Shown here one piece after another: positions 55,334 through 63,599 of a DNA stretch of 64,000 bases. The translations under genes were made by a program, and so were the position numbers. Numbering within the stretch: position 1 is the first letter of the stretch; each line of letters begins with the position of its first letter. A model generated the notes under the pieces. The model was not told the origin of the DNA. It searched no databases and saw nothing but the letters and a program-made list of their open reading frames with translations. The DNA is from Ktedonobacter robiniae (GTDB lineage: Bacteria > Chloroflexota > Ktedonobacteria > Ktedonobacterales > Ktedonobacteraceae): positions 1,890,896 through 1,954,895 of the forward strand of contig NZ_BNJG01000003.1 in NCBI RefSeq assembly GCF_016587375.1, written 5' to 3'.

Positions 55334-57883
55334 TTACGAGCGCCAGTGTGTGGAACGAACGGCAATTCCAAAGGATTGTTGCCGTTCAGTAATGGTGGTT
55401 GTGAGTTCTGTTATGGAAGTCAATGGGAGTTCACTTGTGTGTTCCTGCTGACCTGTGTGTAAGGGGGGGATATGTTCCTCTGGTTCCTGGGCGGTGGCCG
55501 ATGATTGGCCCTGTCTCGCTCTCCTGTGTCTTGGGGCTGTGGTCGACTTGCGCGGTGGACGCTGTTTCTTGTCGAAAGGGGTACACTCTTCGAACGAAAG
55601 AGGCGGGAATGGCTCGAATGGGGTTTGTCCATTTTGGTCAGGCTGGAGGAAGACCTGCTCCTGTATGTCCCCGAGAGGGGCAGAGAGATCGGCAACACCG
55701 GCGAGTGTTGTGGTGGTTGAGTGGTAATGTGGGTCCATTGCCTCGGCTTCAAGAGAAGATTCCAGCGGTGCATGTTCTTCTGTGACCTCTCTGTTTCCGT
55801 CTTGCGATGTGTCCACTGGAGTGTTGATGAACGTCTCGGCAGCCGCATGCGTTGATGCATTGATCCATGTCGTCACTTGTTCATTCCACCAGCGTGTCAT
55901 GCTCTGGCGGGTGCGAAGCTTGCGTGTCAGACGTATCTCATCCGTAATACATTGCTGCAAGCGCGCTTTGGCGAGCACAAGAGCCTGCTGATTGACCTGG
56001 CGCTTGAGTTCCTCCTGAACATAGCGTTTGATGACACGATGTTTCCATAAGGAGAGCTGTTGGGTATAGTCTTTGTCCACGGCTTCCACTTCGAGGTAGC
56101 GGTTGGAAAAAGGATCAAGGACCCAGATGCGTGAGAGGTCTCCTGGATAGTATTTGATGTGGACGATGCCTTCTTTGATCTCGTCTTCCCGATGGCGAGC
56201 GATGGCGCTGTGCGTTGACCGATATGTTTTGGCACGTGCAAGCTTGCTGCGAAGTGCGGCCAGCTTGGGGTCCTGATAGCGTAGCTGTTCAAATTCGATG
56301 CCATAGTGATGAATGGTGCGTGTGGCGGTTCTGCTGACCAGGACCAGTAAGTCATTGCGGCTGGGGGGAAGACGTGGAACAAAGTGTTCTTCAAGCGCTT
56401 GCTCCCAGAGCCTGGCGGGTATTCCTTTCCCACGGGGATGGCCTCCCACCCCGCGGTGAACCTCTTGCGTATAGACATCGACAATCCAGAGATGAAGCAG
56501 TTCCCAGAGTTTGTCGAGCGTGATACAGGCATGGTGCTGAGATTGATAGTCACCGCGTTCGAGAAAGTGAGAGAAGGTGGTGCCAGGCGTGACGTGAATG
56601 AGATCGGTATTGAGCGTGCGAAACCACCGTTCAATACTGCCTTTAAACCAGGGTTTGCGTACTGGCATGTGTTGGAGTTCAATGCCCAACTGCAAGCACG
56701 CGAGCTCTAAATCTCGATCAAGTTCCATGCCATTATCGACGACGAGCACTTCTGGAATGCCAAAGGCCAGGTAGGCATGTTGGGTGTGAAACTGTGTTTG
56801 CACATGCTCTTTTGGCAAAAAGGCATAGAGCATGCACTCCATGGCCACACGATACGAGGGTGGGTCGAAACTGATAAAGACCCCAAGAGGGTAGCCGGTG
56901 TACTTATCGCGGATAGCTGCGATGGTTGGCCGTCCGATAGGGAGGCGATCATTGGGATCAACAACGAGAAGGTCGAGGCGCGCGAAGTCGAGTTCTGCTC
57001 GCTGATTGGGCCGGGTGTGGAGAGGACCGAGTTGGGTCTGATGGTGCTTGCGCTGGGCATGCGCTTTCCCCAATCGAGCCGTGTCAACGTCCAAGGCGTC
57101 AAGCCGCTGAATGTAGCGGTAGATCGTCATGTTGCCAGGAGCAAGAAGATGTTCTTCCGCAGGTCGTGTCGCATTCTCAAGAATGATGCGTTTCTTAAAG
57201 GCTGTGATCACATGCGTCACTGGAGCGCGAACGTTGGTCAGATATGTTTCTTTGATGGCTTCTTGCAAGAAATGTTCAAGAAGAGGACTGAAGCGGTGGT
57301 GGCGAGGACCACGTTGATGATAGGAAGGGACCAGGCTACGAATGTCTTCGTGACTCTCTTGGTAGCGACGAATCCAACGCGAAACCGTACGAGGGGTGAT
57401 GTCAAAGAAGGGAGCAAGGTGAGGGGATGATGCAAGCATGGTTTGATGTTCCTCAGGCTCAAGTGGCTGAGGCGTGTGTGGAGCACTGGCCGGATTGAGA
57501 GACGAGAGGTATGTTTGAATACGTGCTTCGACCACCTCTTTGGTGCGCTGGCGAGATGATAACAGAAGGAGTGGACGAATCAATTGATAGCGATGTCGCG
57601 CGATCTCCTGGAGGTGTGGTGGCAAGTCAGCAAGTTCGGTAAAGGTCGAGCGAGTCTTGAGTGGTGTCGTTGCTTGCTCGTCCAGGTTGGGTCCTTCGCG
57701 AGCAAATTCCAGGGTGTTCTCTTGCCAATGGTGCCAGAGTTCGGCGAGACGCTGAGAAACGAGTGCGTTCGTTTCAAGATTGCGTGCAACGAGCATGCCA
57801 CCGCTTAAGATCAGAACGACCTGGTAGCCTCGCCCTTGGAAGAGGTACCGGATGCCGGGTTCAAAGGTAACTGGTTGAGACAT
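55334..57883 (-). CDS. tnsB: TnsB/TniA-like DDE transposase
   Basis: 849 residues. N-terminal helix-turn-helix region (FFDITPRTVSRWIRRYQE, ~160-177), retroviral-integrase-like catalytic core with Asp in RAELDFARLDLLVVD (D299), Asp in LVVDNGMELDR (D383) and Glu in KGSIERWFRT (E418), the usual D-D-35-E spacing, and a beta-barrel C-terminal domain. It cuts and joins the 3' ends. The long, charged C-terminal tail (~690-849) is the TnsC-contact region in relatives. Intact. Confidence 0.93.
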   Translation of the reverse strand: MSQPVTFEPGIRYLFQGRGYQVVLILSGGMLVARNLETNALVSQRLAELWHHWQENTLEFAREGPNLDEQATTPLKTRSTFTELADLPPHLQEIARHRYQLIRPLLLLSSRQRTKEVVEARIQTYLSSLNPASAPHTPQPLEPEEHQTMLASSPHLAPFFDITPRTVSRWIRRYQESHEDIRSLVPSYHQRGPRHHRFSPLLEHFLQEAIKETYLTNVRAPVTHVITAFKKRIILENATRPAEEHLLAPGNMTIYRYIQRLDALDVDTARLGKAHAQRKHHQTQLGPLHTRPNQRAELDFARLDLLVVDPNDRLPIGRPTIAAIRDKYTGYPLGVFISFDPPSYRVAMECMLYAFLPKEHVQTQFHTQHAYLAFGIPEVLVVDNGMELDRDLELACLQLGIELQHMPVRKPWFKGSIERWFRTLNTDLIHVTPGTTFSHFLERGDYQSQHHACITLDKLWELLHLWIVDVYTQEVHRGVGGHPRGKGIPARLWEQALEEHFVPRLPPSRNDLLVLVSRTATRTIHHYGIEFEQLRYQDPKLAALRSKLARAKTYRSTHSAIARHREDEIKEGIVHIKYYPGDLSRIWVLDPFSNRYLEVEAVDKDYTQQLSLWKHRVIKRYVQEELKRQVNQQALVLAKARLQQCITDEIRLTRKLRTRQSMTRWWNEQVTTWINASTHAAAETFINTPVDTSQDGNREVTEEHAPLESSLEAEAMDPHYHSTTTTLAGVADLSAPLGDIQEQVFLQPDQNGQTPFEPFPPLSFEECTPFDKKQRPPRKSTTAPRHRRARQGQSSATAQEPEEHIPPLHTGQQEHTSELPLTSITELTTTITERQQSFGIAVRSTHWRS

Positions 57884-57901
57884 GGTGTTTGCTTTCTTGC
57901 A

Positions 57902-58717
57902 CTAGCTGATGGTCTTATCGTTGGTCTCAGACAGAGACCAACTTCCTCGCCCTTGCTCTCTTGCCGGGAACGGTGCTCTGGATGGGGATAAAAGCTCATC
58001 TGTCATCGAGGAGGGGGAAGATGCTGGAGGCGATATGATGGAGCCCTCGTGTTCACAGACGAGATGCGCTGGCGAGGCATGAGAGTGGTGTCCTTTCCAG
58101 AGAAGAGAGGTCGAGGAGAACTCTAATGGTTGTGTTAAATCAGTGAGGAGCTCACCGTGATAGACAAGGTTCCAGAGAAATGATTTTGTCTGAAAAGGGC
58201 GAAGCAAGGAGGTGTGTTGAACCAAGTCCAGAGGCGAGAAGGGGCCTCCAATGGAGAGAATGGTCGTGAGTAAGTAGTCATAGATGGGTGGTGGAATCGG
58301 CGCAAACGAATGAACGGCAAGCATTTCGAGATTCGAGAGGAGGACCCGGTGACAACTGAGCGTCTCCTCGGTGATAAGGGCAACGTCATGGTCGTGTTGC
58401 TGACCCCACAACTGTGCGGCTGTGAAAGCGGCGAGCTCAAGGTCAGTGATGCGCGGACGGCAGGTGACGAGCCGGGGGCGTTGATGTTTCCAGACGACGC
58501 GAAAGTCAGGAGTATACTGAGCAATCTGCTTGCCAGAACGATAGGAAATGGAAAAGGGATGTTCCTCGTAGTGAAGCACGAGTGGATCATACTCGAGAAG
58601 ATAGATGTAGGCTCTCTGGAGCAGGCCGAGATAGTGAACCATGCGGCGTGTCGATTTCTTACTCGGAATGCTCCCTCGAATGGTGGTGTGGCTGTGACGT
58701 GAGCGTGTTGTTGACAT
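57902..58717 (-). CDS. tnsA: TnsA-like endonuclease, atypical active site
   Basis: 271 residues from ATG 58717, after a GGGGGG-rich site. YLLEYDPLVLHYEEHPFSI and QYTPDFRVVW match TnsA (Glu and Asp of the restriction-enzyme-like site), but the next strand reads RLVTCRPR where TnsA has a conserved E-V-K type motif, so the catalytic Lys is replaced by Arg. TnsA cuts the 5' ends to allow cut-and-paste; a defect would favour copy-type insertion. A C-terminal winged-helix-like part follows (HTSLLRPFQTKSFLWNLVYH). Confidence 0.75.
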   Translation of the reverse strand: MSTTRSRHSHTTIRGSIPSKKSTRRMVHYLGLLQRAYIYLLEYDPLVLHYEEHPFSISYRSGKQIAQYTPDFRVVWKHQRPRLVTCRPRITDLELAAFTAAQLWGQQHDHDVALITEETLSCHRVLLSNLEMLAVHSFAPIPPPIYDYLLTTILSIGGPFSPLDLVQHTSLLRPFQTKSFLWNLVYHGELLTDLTQPLEFSSTSLLWKGHHSHASPAHLVCEHEGSIISPPASSPSSMTDELLSPSRAPFPAREQGRGSWSLSETNDKTIS

Positions 58718-58741
58718 GTGGCCCCCCTTCAACATGGTCAT

Positions 58742-59256
58742 ACCCCTCTAGGCACTCCTCAGACCAGGAGGATGTGCACTTATTCTTTGTTATATACACC
58801 ATGATCTATCCTTAAAACAAGCTACTGGTACTTTTAGGTTTAACAGAGAAGAAGAAGAGAGTTTGATCATTTTCTAGTAGAAGCAGCGTACTTCTTGAGG
58901 AGAAGAGACGAATGGGACGAGTATCCAGTTACGCGACAAAAGGGACAAGGAATTCCTGCGGTCGGCGCTCTGATCGGTCCTCATCCGGATTTTTCCCTCT
59001 GCAAGAGAGATGGGAGGCTGCATGGGTCACTCGTGCCATTGCTTCTGTTCCTCTCGTGCGTGCCCGATCCAAAAGACGCGACCCGATACGGAAAGCACAG
59101 GAAAGCGGCTCTGTTTCACGAGCCGCGCTCACCAGCTTCACGAGCCATGTGGCTCGCGTCTTCTCGCAAGGCTTTTCACCGGAGATCGCCGAGAGGATCT
59201 GGCGAGTATGATCGGCAGCGGCTGCCTCACTCGCCAGACGCTCGACTCCTGGGTCG
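58742..59256. other. Transposon left flank and intergenic DNA, no gene recognised
   Basis: Expected left end of the Tn7-like element, but no TCCCACAA-type site or TGT/ACA terminus could be located. A perfect 10-bp stem TCTGGCGAGT/ACTCGCCAGA (59198-59207, 59229-59238) is the terminator of the gene at 59257. Confidence 0.4.
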
Positions 59257-59556
59257 TTAGAAGGACCGATAGGAGCTGGTAGCCGTCAACTGTTCGGCGG
59301 TTGGCGGCTCAGCGATCCAGGTCTTGAAGTTCGCGACGAACGCCTGAAATTCTGGGAAGGCCACCAACGGATTGTCGACGCCGTCGTCAGTGACGCTGAG
59401 CGTGACAAAGGTCTCCCCGTCGGGGAGCGGGCAGACGGCATAGAGAAACCCCTGCGGACGTTCTCGTTCAAGCGCCTCGAGCACGCGCTTGCCCGCCGCA
59501 TCGATTTCGGCGCGCTTGTCAGGCTTGACTTTGGTATGGGAAATCGCTACTTTCAT
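59257..59556 (-). CDS. ABM-like small protein, ECF41 partner
   Basis: 99 residues: MKVAISHTKVKPDKRAEIDA, ALERERPQGFLYAVCPLPDG, TFVTLSVTDDG and FPEFQAFVANFKTWI fit the antibiotic-biosynthesis-monooxygenase-like barrel. AAAGGA is 9 bases before the ATG. Divergent from the sigma gene 59905 and preceded by the ECF41-type motif GTCACA-16-CGTC (59748-59723), so it should be under that sigma's control. Confidence 0.7.
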   Translation of the reverse strand: MKVAISHTKVKPDKRAEIDAAGKRVLEALERERPQGFLYAVCPLPDGETFVTLSVTDDGVDNPLVAFPEFQAFVANFKTWIAEPPTAEQLTATSSYRSF

Positions 59557-59722
59557 GGGAACAGGTCCTTTCACTTTTCCACGAGGGAAAGTGGTGCTTT
59601 TCCGCTGGCGGTGCACACAACCCCCAAGGTGTATCTTGATGGTGATGAGATTGCCCAGTCAGCGCGGTCAAGAGGAGTGGGACTCCCTCTCACCTTGGCT
59701 GGGTTTCCCTCGTCACCCTCCC

Positions 59723-59748
59723 GACGTATGACACGGAAAGAATGTGAC
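59723..59748 (-). promoter_or_regulatory. ECF41-like promoter of the ABM-like gene
   Basis: Minus strand GTCACA (59748-59743), 16-bp spacer, CGTC (59726-59723). Confidence 0.65.
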
Positions 59749-59840
59749 CGGTTTCTTCCCTGATTCGGGCAAACTCGTGTGCGATTGGAAGGAAACATCC
59801 TGCTCTCTTGCGAGCTCCGCGCCAAGACGGGCTGGCAGCC

Positions 59841-59867
59841 TGTCACATCAGCCCGGTTTCCTTCGTC
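59841..59867 (+). promoter_or_regulatory. ECF41-like autoregulatory promoter, copy B
   Basis: TGTCACA (59841-59847), 16-bp spacer, CGTC (59864-59867), reading into the sigma gene at 59905. Confidence 0.75.
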
Positions 59868-59904
59868 GGTGGTATGACGAATGGAGAAAGAAGGAAGAGA
59901 AGGA

Positions 59905-60780
59905 ATGGATGAACAAGACTGGCTGGTGAAGCGCTTCGAGGCAGAACGTCCCCAACTGCAGGCGATGGCCTATCGGATGCTGGGTTCCCTTCCCGAGGCG
60001 CAGGATGCCGTTCAGGAGTCCTGGCTGCGTCTGGTCCGCACGGACCCAAGCACCGTCTCAAACCCGGGCGCATGGCTGAGCAGGGCGGTCACGCGGATCT
60101 GCCTGGATATGCTGCGCGCGCGGAAATCGCGGGGAGAAGAGTCCCTGGAAGCGTCCTTTGCTGGGTCCATCACGAGAGAGCCTGGCAGAAGCGACCCCGA
60201 GGAAGAAGCCGAACTGGTCGATGCGGTGGGTCTGGCGCTGCTGGTGGTGCTCGATCAGCTGACTCCTGCCGAGCGCCTCGCCTATGTGCTGCACGACATC
60301 TTCGCCCTGCCCTTCGACGAGATCGCGCCTCTCGTGGAGCGTGAAGTCGCCGCAGCCAGACAGCTTGCCAGCCGCGCCCGCCGCCGGGTGCGGGGAAGAG
60401 CACCTATTCAGGATGCGGACCTGTCCGCCAGCCGAGAAGTGGTGGAAGCCTTCCTCACCGCCGCGCGTGTCGGGAACTTTGACGCGCTGCTCGCCGTGCT
60501 CGATCCAGATGTGGTACTCCGACGCGATCCCATGTCCGTGCCTGCGGGCGTAGCAGGAGAGATTCATGGTGCAGCGGCTGTGGCCAAACAGTTTGTGGGA
60601 CGAGCCCAGGCAACACAGACAGTGCTGGTGAATGGCTCTGTGGGAGTCGTGGTGGCCCCGTACGGGCGGCTGATCGGTGTCTTTGATCTCTCGATCAGAG
60701 GAGGGAAGATCACCGCGATCACCACGATTATCGATCCTGCACGCCTGCGCCAGGTGCACCTTGCGGTCCTCGACGACTGA
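59905..60780 (+). CDS. ECF41-type sigma factor with SnoaL-like C-terminal domain, copy B
   Basis: Same architecture as copy A (49570-50445): sigma2, sigma4 and a SnoaL-like domain. It matches copy A exactly up to HDIFA (about residue 137), after which roughly a dozen residues differ (for example VEREVAAARQL versus VERSEGAARQL). ATG 59905 has AGGAAG upstream; an in-frame ATG at 59881 lies too close to the promoter. Probably the functional copy, as its partner gene is intact. Confidence 0.9.
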   Translation: MDEQDWLVKRFEAERPQLQAMAYRMLGSLPEAQDAVQESWLRLVRTDPSTVSNPGAWLSRAVTRICLDMLRARKSRGEESLEASFAGSITREPGRSDPEEEAELVDAVGLALLVVLDQLTPAERLAYVLHDIFALPFDEIAPLVEREVAAARQLASRARRRVRGRAPIQDADLSASREVVEAFLTAARVGNFDALLAVLDPDVVLRRDPMSVPAGVAGEIHGAAAVAKQFVGRAQATQTVLVNGSVGVVVAPYGRLIGVFDLSIRGGKITAITTIIDPARLRQVHLAVLDD

Positions 60781-60934
60781 CGAACCGCCGCCCCTGTGGG
60801 GTGTTATTGCGAGAACGGTTATTTGAGCATGAGGAGCATATTTTACGGTGGGCAAGTAGTCCAAAGGTGATTGCCGATATCACGCAGCATGTGGGGACAG
60901 GGGGATAACGGTTGCTGAGTGCTCTGGTGCTTTT

Positions 60935-61155
60935 GGGGACAAGGCGCGGATCCGGGGAAAGAGCAAAAGGGATGCTCGACATGATCAGTTGTATGATGAT
61001 CAGCCGTAGATGGTGCGAGGCTGGCGAGAGAAGAGGAGTAATCCGCTTCTCTCGCTGCCCGTGTATTTTTGAGGGTCTATATAACTGTCCCCTTGAAGAA
61101 TGGCGCCTGCTTCTTTGACGCCAGGGGCAGGCATTCGCGCAACGCGCGAATGCCT
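60935..61155 (+). ncRNA. Candidate structured non-coding RNA or regulatory block, copy B
   Basis: Homologous to 45816-46034. GGGGACA (60935) can pair with TGTCCCC (61086); a GCGAGAGAAG/CTTCTCTCGC stem lies at 61024-61055, and the AGGCATTCGCGC/GCGCGAATGCCT stem (61129-61140, 61144-61155) is followed by CTTTCTATCTTTT, as in an intrinsic terminator. Stem bases differ from copy A while pairing is kept. Confidence 0.5.
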
Positions 61156-61477
61156 CTTTCTATCTTTTACTGTATCATGGAATAGCTTCATTTACAAGCC
61201 CTTGAATAGGGAAATAGATGGAAGAGATGTGTTTGTAGCGGAATGGAAGAGATGTCGAGGTGGAAGAGCATTGGCAATGGATCGCTTGCCATGAGCATGG
61301 GAGTCGACATGATGCCATTGTGGAGCCGTGGTGGAAGGGAATGCGAGCGTCCATTCATGGTGGCGTGTCTTGATGTTCTCTTCGCGCCTCTCTTTGCCAA
61401 CCGGTAGCCACTTTTCTCTCACCATGTCGCGCGAGAAAGGGAGCCATCATCATAGCCAGGCTGGTAGCCAGTTGGCC

Positions 61478-62464
61478 GGGTGCGGCAAGTTTTTTTGCGT
61501 CAATGACCAGGACAAAAACACGGTCAAATCACACACTACAGAATAGATGTGTGTATGCTTGCGAATGTACACCGTGTTCGTTCCCCATTATTTAAATTTA
61601 ACTAGGAGGTACAACATGTCTAATGATAGGGAGAATGAAGGCCCTACGAACAGCTGGCAAAAAAAAAGCAGTTTTGTAGGCGGACCCCAAAACACTGCTG
61701 ACCCTTTATCGAGCCATCAAGGTCAGCCACTCCTTGGTCAGCAAGAAGCAAGCAGTCAATACTTAGGGCGCGTCGTTGTGGAGTTGTGGGATGATGGCAG
61801 ACAAGTGGATGATTCTTACAAGATCGTTTTTTCAGTCGATGCTATTGACGGAAATGCGGAGGCACTACTGCAACGCATTGCTCCCGCGCTCTTCAAGAGA
61901 GCTCAAAAAGGACCAATCTTCAAAACAGGCCAGAAGGAGTGAGTGTTCTGTGAAGCATATATAAAGGGAGAGATTGTTTGTCCTCTCCAGATTTGCCAGA
62001 ACAAGTCTCCTGCCGCACATAAGCTTGGCAAAATTGTTCAGCAACTGACAACCAGCATTGCCTTTTTCTTCCCTTCGCGATGGAGAGGGCTTTGCTAAGC
62101 TCTCTTCCATGAAGAGAGTTGTTTGTGAGAGGTGTCATATCCGAAACTTCTTTCCTGGCCAGCGTTGCTCAAGGCCAGAGTAAAACAGTTATACTTTTTT
62201 ACTGCTTTACTGTCAGCACAAAATATGATCAATTTCTGGCCAGAAGGGGCTACATCCGAATATGCCCTCTCACCGGCAATGATTTGAGTCATATCTTAGC
62301 CGCAAAAATCAGATGGAAGAGTGCCGAAAACCTTGAAATGATACCGGAATGACTCATTGCCACGAATTGCTTCGCAAATCGGAATCACTGCCAAAGAGGG
62401 ACTTCACACCCGATGAAGCATGTGCCCCTCAATAAGCTGTACGCAAAAAAAACTTGCCGCACCC
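61478..62464. mobile_element. 987-bp non-autonomous insertion with passenger gene
   Basis: Ends GGGTGCGGCAAGTTTTTTTG and the matching inverted end (one T longer); 23-bp terminal repeats. CAGTTGGCC is present at both borders (61469-61477 and 62465-62473), a 9-bp target duplication. Copy A of the module at 46,291-46,304 shows the uninterrupted target. No transposase inside, only one convincing gene (61616-61942). Confidence 0.9.
61616..61942 (+). CDS. Passenger gene of the 987-bp element, unknown function
   Basis: 108 residues from ATG 61616, with AGGAGG 6 bases upstream. The N-terminal ~50 residues are polar and low-complexity (Ser/Gln/Gly/Asn); the second half (YLGRVVVELWDDGRQVDDSY, IVFSVDAIDGNAEALLQRIA) looks like a small alpha-beta domain. 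Not recognised. It is shut inside an element with no transposase, so it may be a selfish or adaptive cargo. AT-rich compared with the module around it. Confidence 0.65.
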   Translation: MSNDRENEGPTNSWQKKSSFVGGPQNTADPLSSHQGQPLLGQQEASSQYLGRVVVELWDDGRQVDDSYKIVFSVDAIDGNAEALLQRIAPALFKRAQKGPIFKTGQKE

Positions 62465-62675
62465 CAGTTGGCCTGGCTGTGACGATGGCTTGTGTTTTCT
62501 CCACAATCGCTGCACACCCCCTGGATAAGTTCGTGGAAAAGTGGGTTGCGTCGGGCCCTCTGGTTCAGGTATGCTTCGTAGGAACGAGCGTGCTTCCCTC
62601 TCTTGTGCCCGGCGTCGGCCCCTCTATTTCTTGTGTGACTTTGTTGTGCTTTGCTTCTCAAAGGAGGGAACCATT

Positions 62676-63299
62676 ATGCCTGCAACTCTCGAGGAGAAGG
62701 AGTCACGTCTGGCTCCACGCAGCCTTGTCGTGCGCCGCCGTCCGATGTCGTCACCAGGAAAAGCGCCAGCGGTCCAGACAGCGCGTGCATCTCAGTTCGC
62801 CAAACCACGGGTGCAGCGCCCTGTTCCCACCGAAGAGGTCCCGGAATTCTTGCGGGAGGCCTCGCCACAGCCAAAGATGTCCCGAGGAGGGAGCTGGCTC
62901 CTGCCTCTTGGGCTGGGGATGTTGTGTGCGCTGCTGCTCGCCCTCGCCGGGTCTGTGGTGGTCACCTGGAGTAGTACGTTCATGGACGATGTGCGCTATG
63001 GATATCCGCGAACGACGCACGTCGACCACATCGTCGGCCATGAACTGGATCCACGCGTGCCAACTCACTTTACGGCTCTGAACCTCAGAGGCCAGGTGGT
63101 CATCTTTGAGGTGCCCGGCGGTGATCCAGAACACGCCCGACTCCTACAAGGCCCTCATCTTGTTGGGACTGGCGCGGATCTGGCCCCGGTTCTGCTGACC
63201 TTCTCAGGCGATGCAAAGCATCCTGATCTGGTGGTGACGGTCAATGGGTTGCAGGTGCTGTTTCACAACACCGGAACGAGCTATGCGCCAATGCGGTAG
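62676..63299 (+). CDS. Single-pass membrane protein, resolvase-module family, copy B
   Basis: 207 residues, same start context (AAAGGAGGG) and plan as 46506-47129: basic N-terminus (SLVVRRRPMSSPGKAPAV), one helix (LLPLGLGMLCALLLALAGSV), outer domain with RYGYPRTTHVDHIVGHELDP and ending NTGTSYAPMR. The upstream 180 bp are nearly identical between copies even where non-coding. Conservation with its neighbour is the only clue to function. Confidence 0.75.
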   Translation: MPATLEEKESRLAPRSLVVRRRPMSSPGKAPAVQTARASQFAKPRVQRPVPTEEVPEFLREASPQPKMSRGGSWLLPLGLGMLCALLLALAGSVVVTWSSTFMDDVRYGYPRTTHVDHIVGHELDPRVPTHFTALNLRGQVVIFEVPGGDPEHARLLQGPHLVGTGADLAPVLLTFSGDAKHPDLVVTVNGLQVLFHNTGTSYAPMR

Positions 63300-63315
63300 A
63301 GAAACGAGGACAATC

Positions 63316-63368
63316 GGCACCACACCAGCAGGGTATTGCCCCTCACGGTCATCGTGGAGTGTGGTGCC
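63316..63368 (+). terminator. Hairpin after membrane-protein copy B
   Basis: GGCACCACAC and GTGTGGTGCC are 10-bp perfect arms, 33-base loop, CTTCG after. It stands where copy A has its hairpin and the 52-bp palindrome. Confidence 0.5.
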
Positions 63369-63400
63369 TTCGAAACGCACGTTTCCAGTTTCCTCTGTAT

Positions 63401-63421
63401 CCCCATGCCTCAAGGCAGGGG
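63401..63421. repeat. IS605-like end hairpin
   Basis: CCCCATGCCT-C-AAGGCAGGGG folds with one mismatch, followed by TCTTACG, as in left or right ends of IS200/IS605 elements. A TnpB gene is not attached here, so it may be a remnant. A comparable hairpin lies near 41,551. Confidence 0.45.
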
Positions 63422-63504
63422 TCTTACGCTCAGTCTCATACTTCTTCTCGCCGTAACACCTCCATTCCTCTTTTTCTGCGTTCCGTTCTTGCGGAGGAAG
63501 AGCA

Positions 63505-63550
63505 TGTTCCTTTGTTCCTACTTGACAGTAACGAAGGAACATTTTATACT
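63505..63550 (+). promoter_or_regulatory. Consensus sigma-70 promoter with operator-like dyad, resolvase copy B
   Basis: TTGACA (63522-63527), 17-bp spacer, TATACT (63545-63550). The dyad TGTTCCTTTGTT/AACGAAGGAACA (63505-63516, 63530-63541; one mismatch) surrounds the -35 and could serve a repressor. Confidence 0.75.
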
Positions 63551-63599
63551 GAGGAGAGAAGAAGATGATGCCGTGATGGCGAAGAAGGAGGCGAAGCAG

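Larger units (their letters stand above)
52657..58741 (-). mobile_element. Tn7-like transposon, tnsA-tnsB-tnsC-tniQ
   Basis: Four genes on the minus strand in the canonical order, right end defined by TGT and seven binding sites. The far end (past tnsA) was not found; the extent shown stops at the tnsA frame. No cargo genes and no CRISPR array or cas gene are inside. Insertion lies in the ABM-like gene of the left repeat arm. Confidence 0.8.
59491..60795. repeat. Right arm of 1.3-kb inverted repeat
   Basis: Uninterrupted copy of the repeat described at 49556-52656, in reverse orientation. Contains the start of the ABM-like gene and a complete sigma gene. Confidence 0.85.

Noticed and set aside
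52657..58741. CRISPR-associated transposon
   Set aside because: No spacer array, Cas12k or Cascade gene is in or near the Tn7-like element.
58912..59211. Plus-strand frame of 99 codons after the Tn7-like genes
   Set aside because: No ribosome site, no motif, and it crosses terminator-like hairpins.
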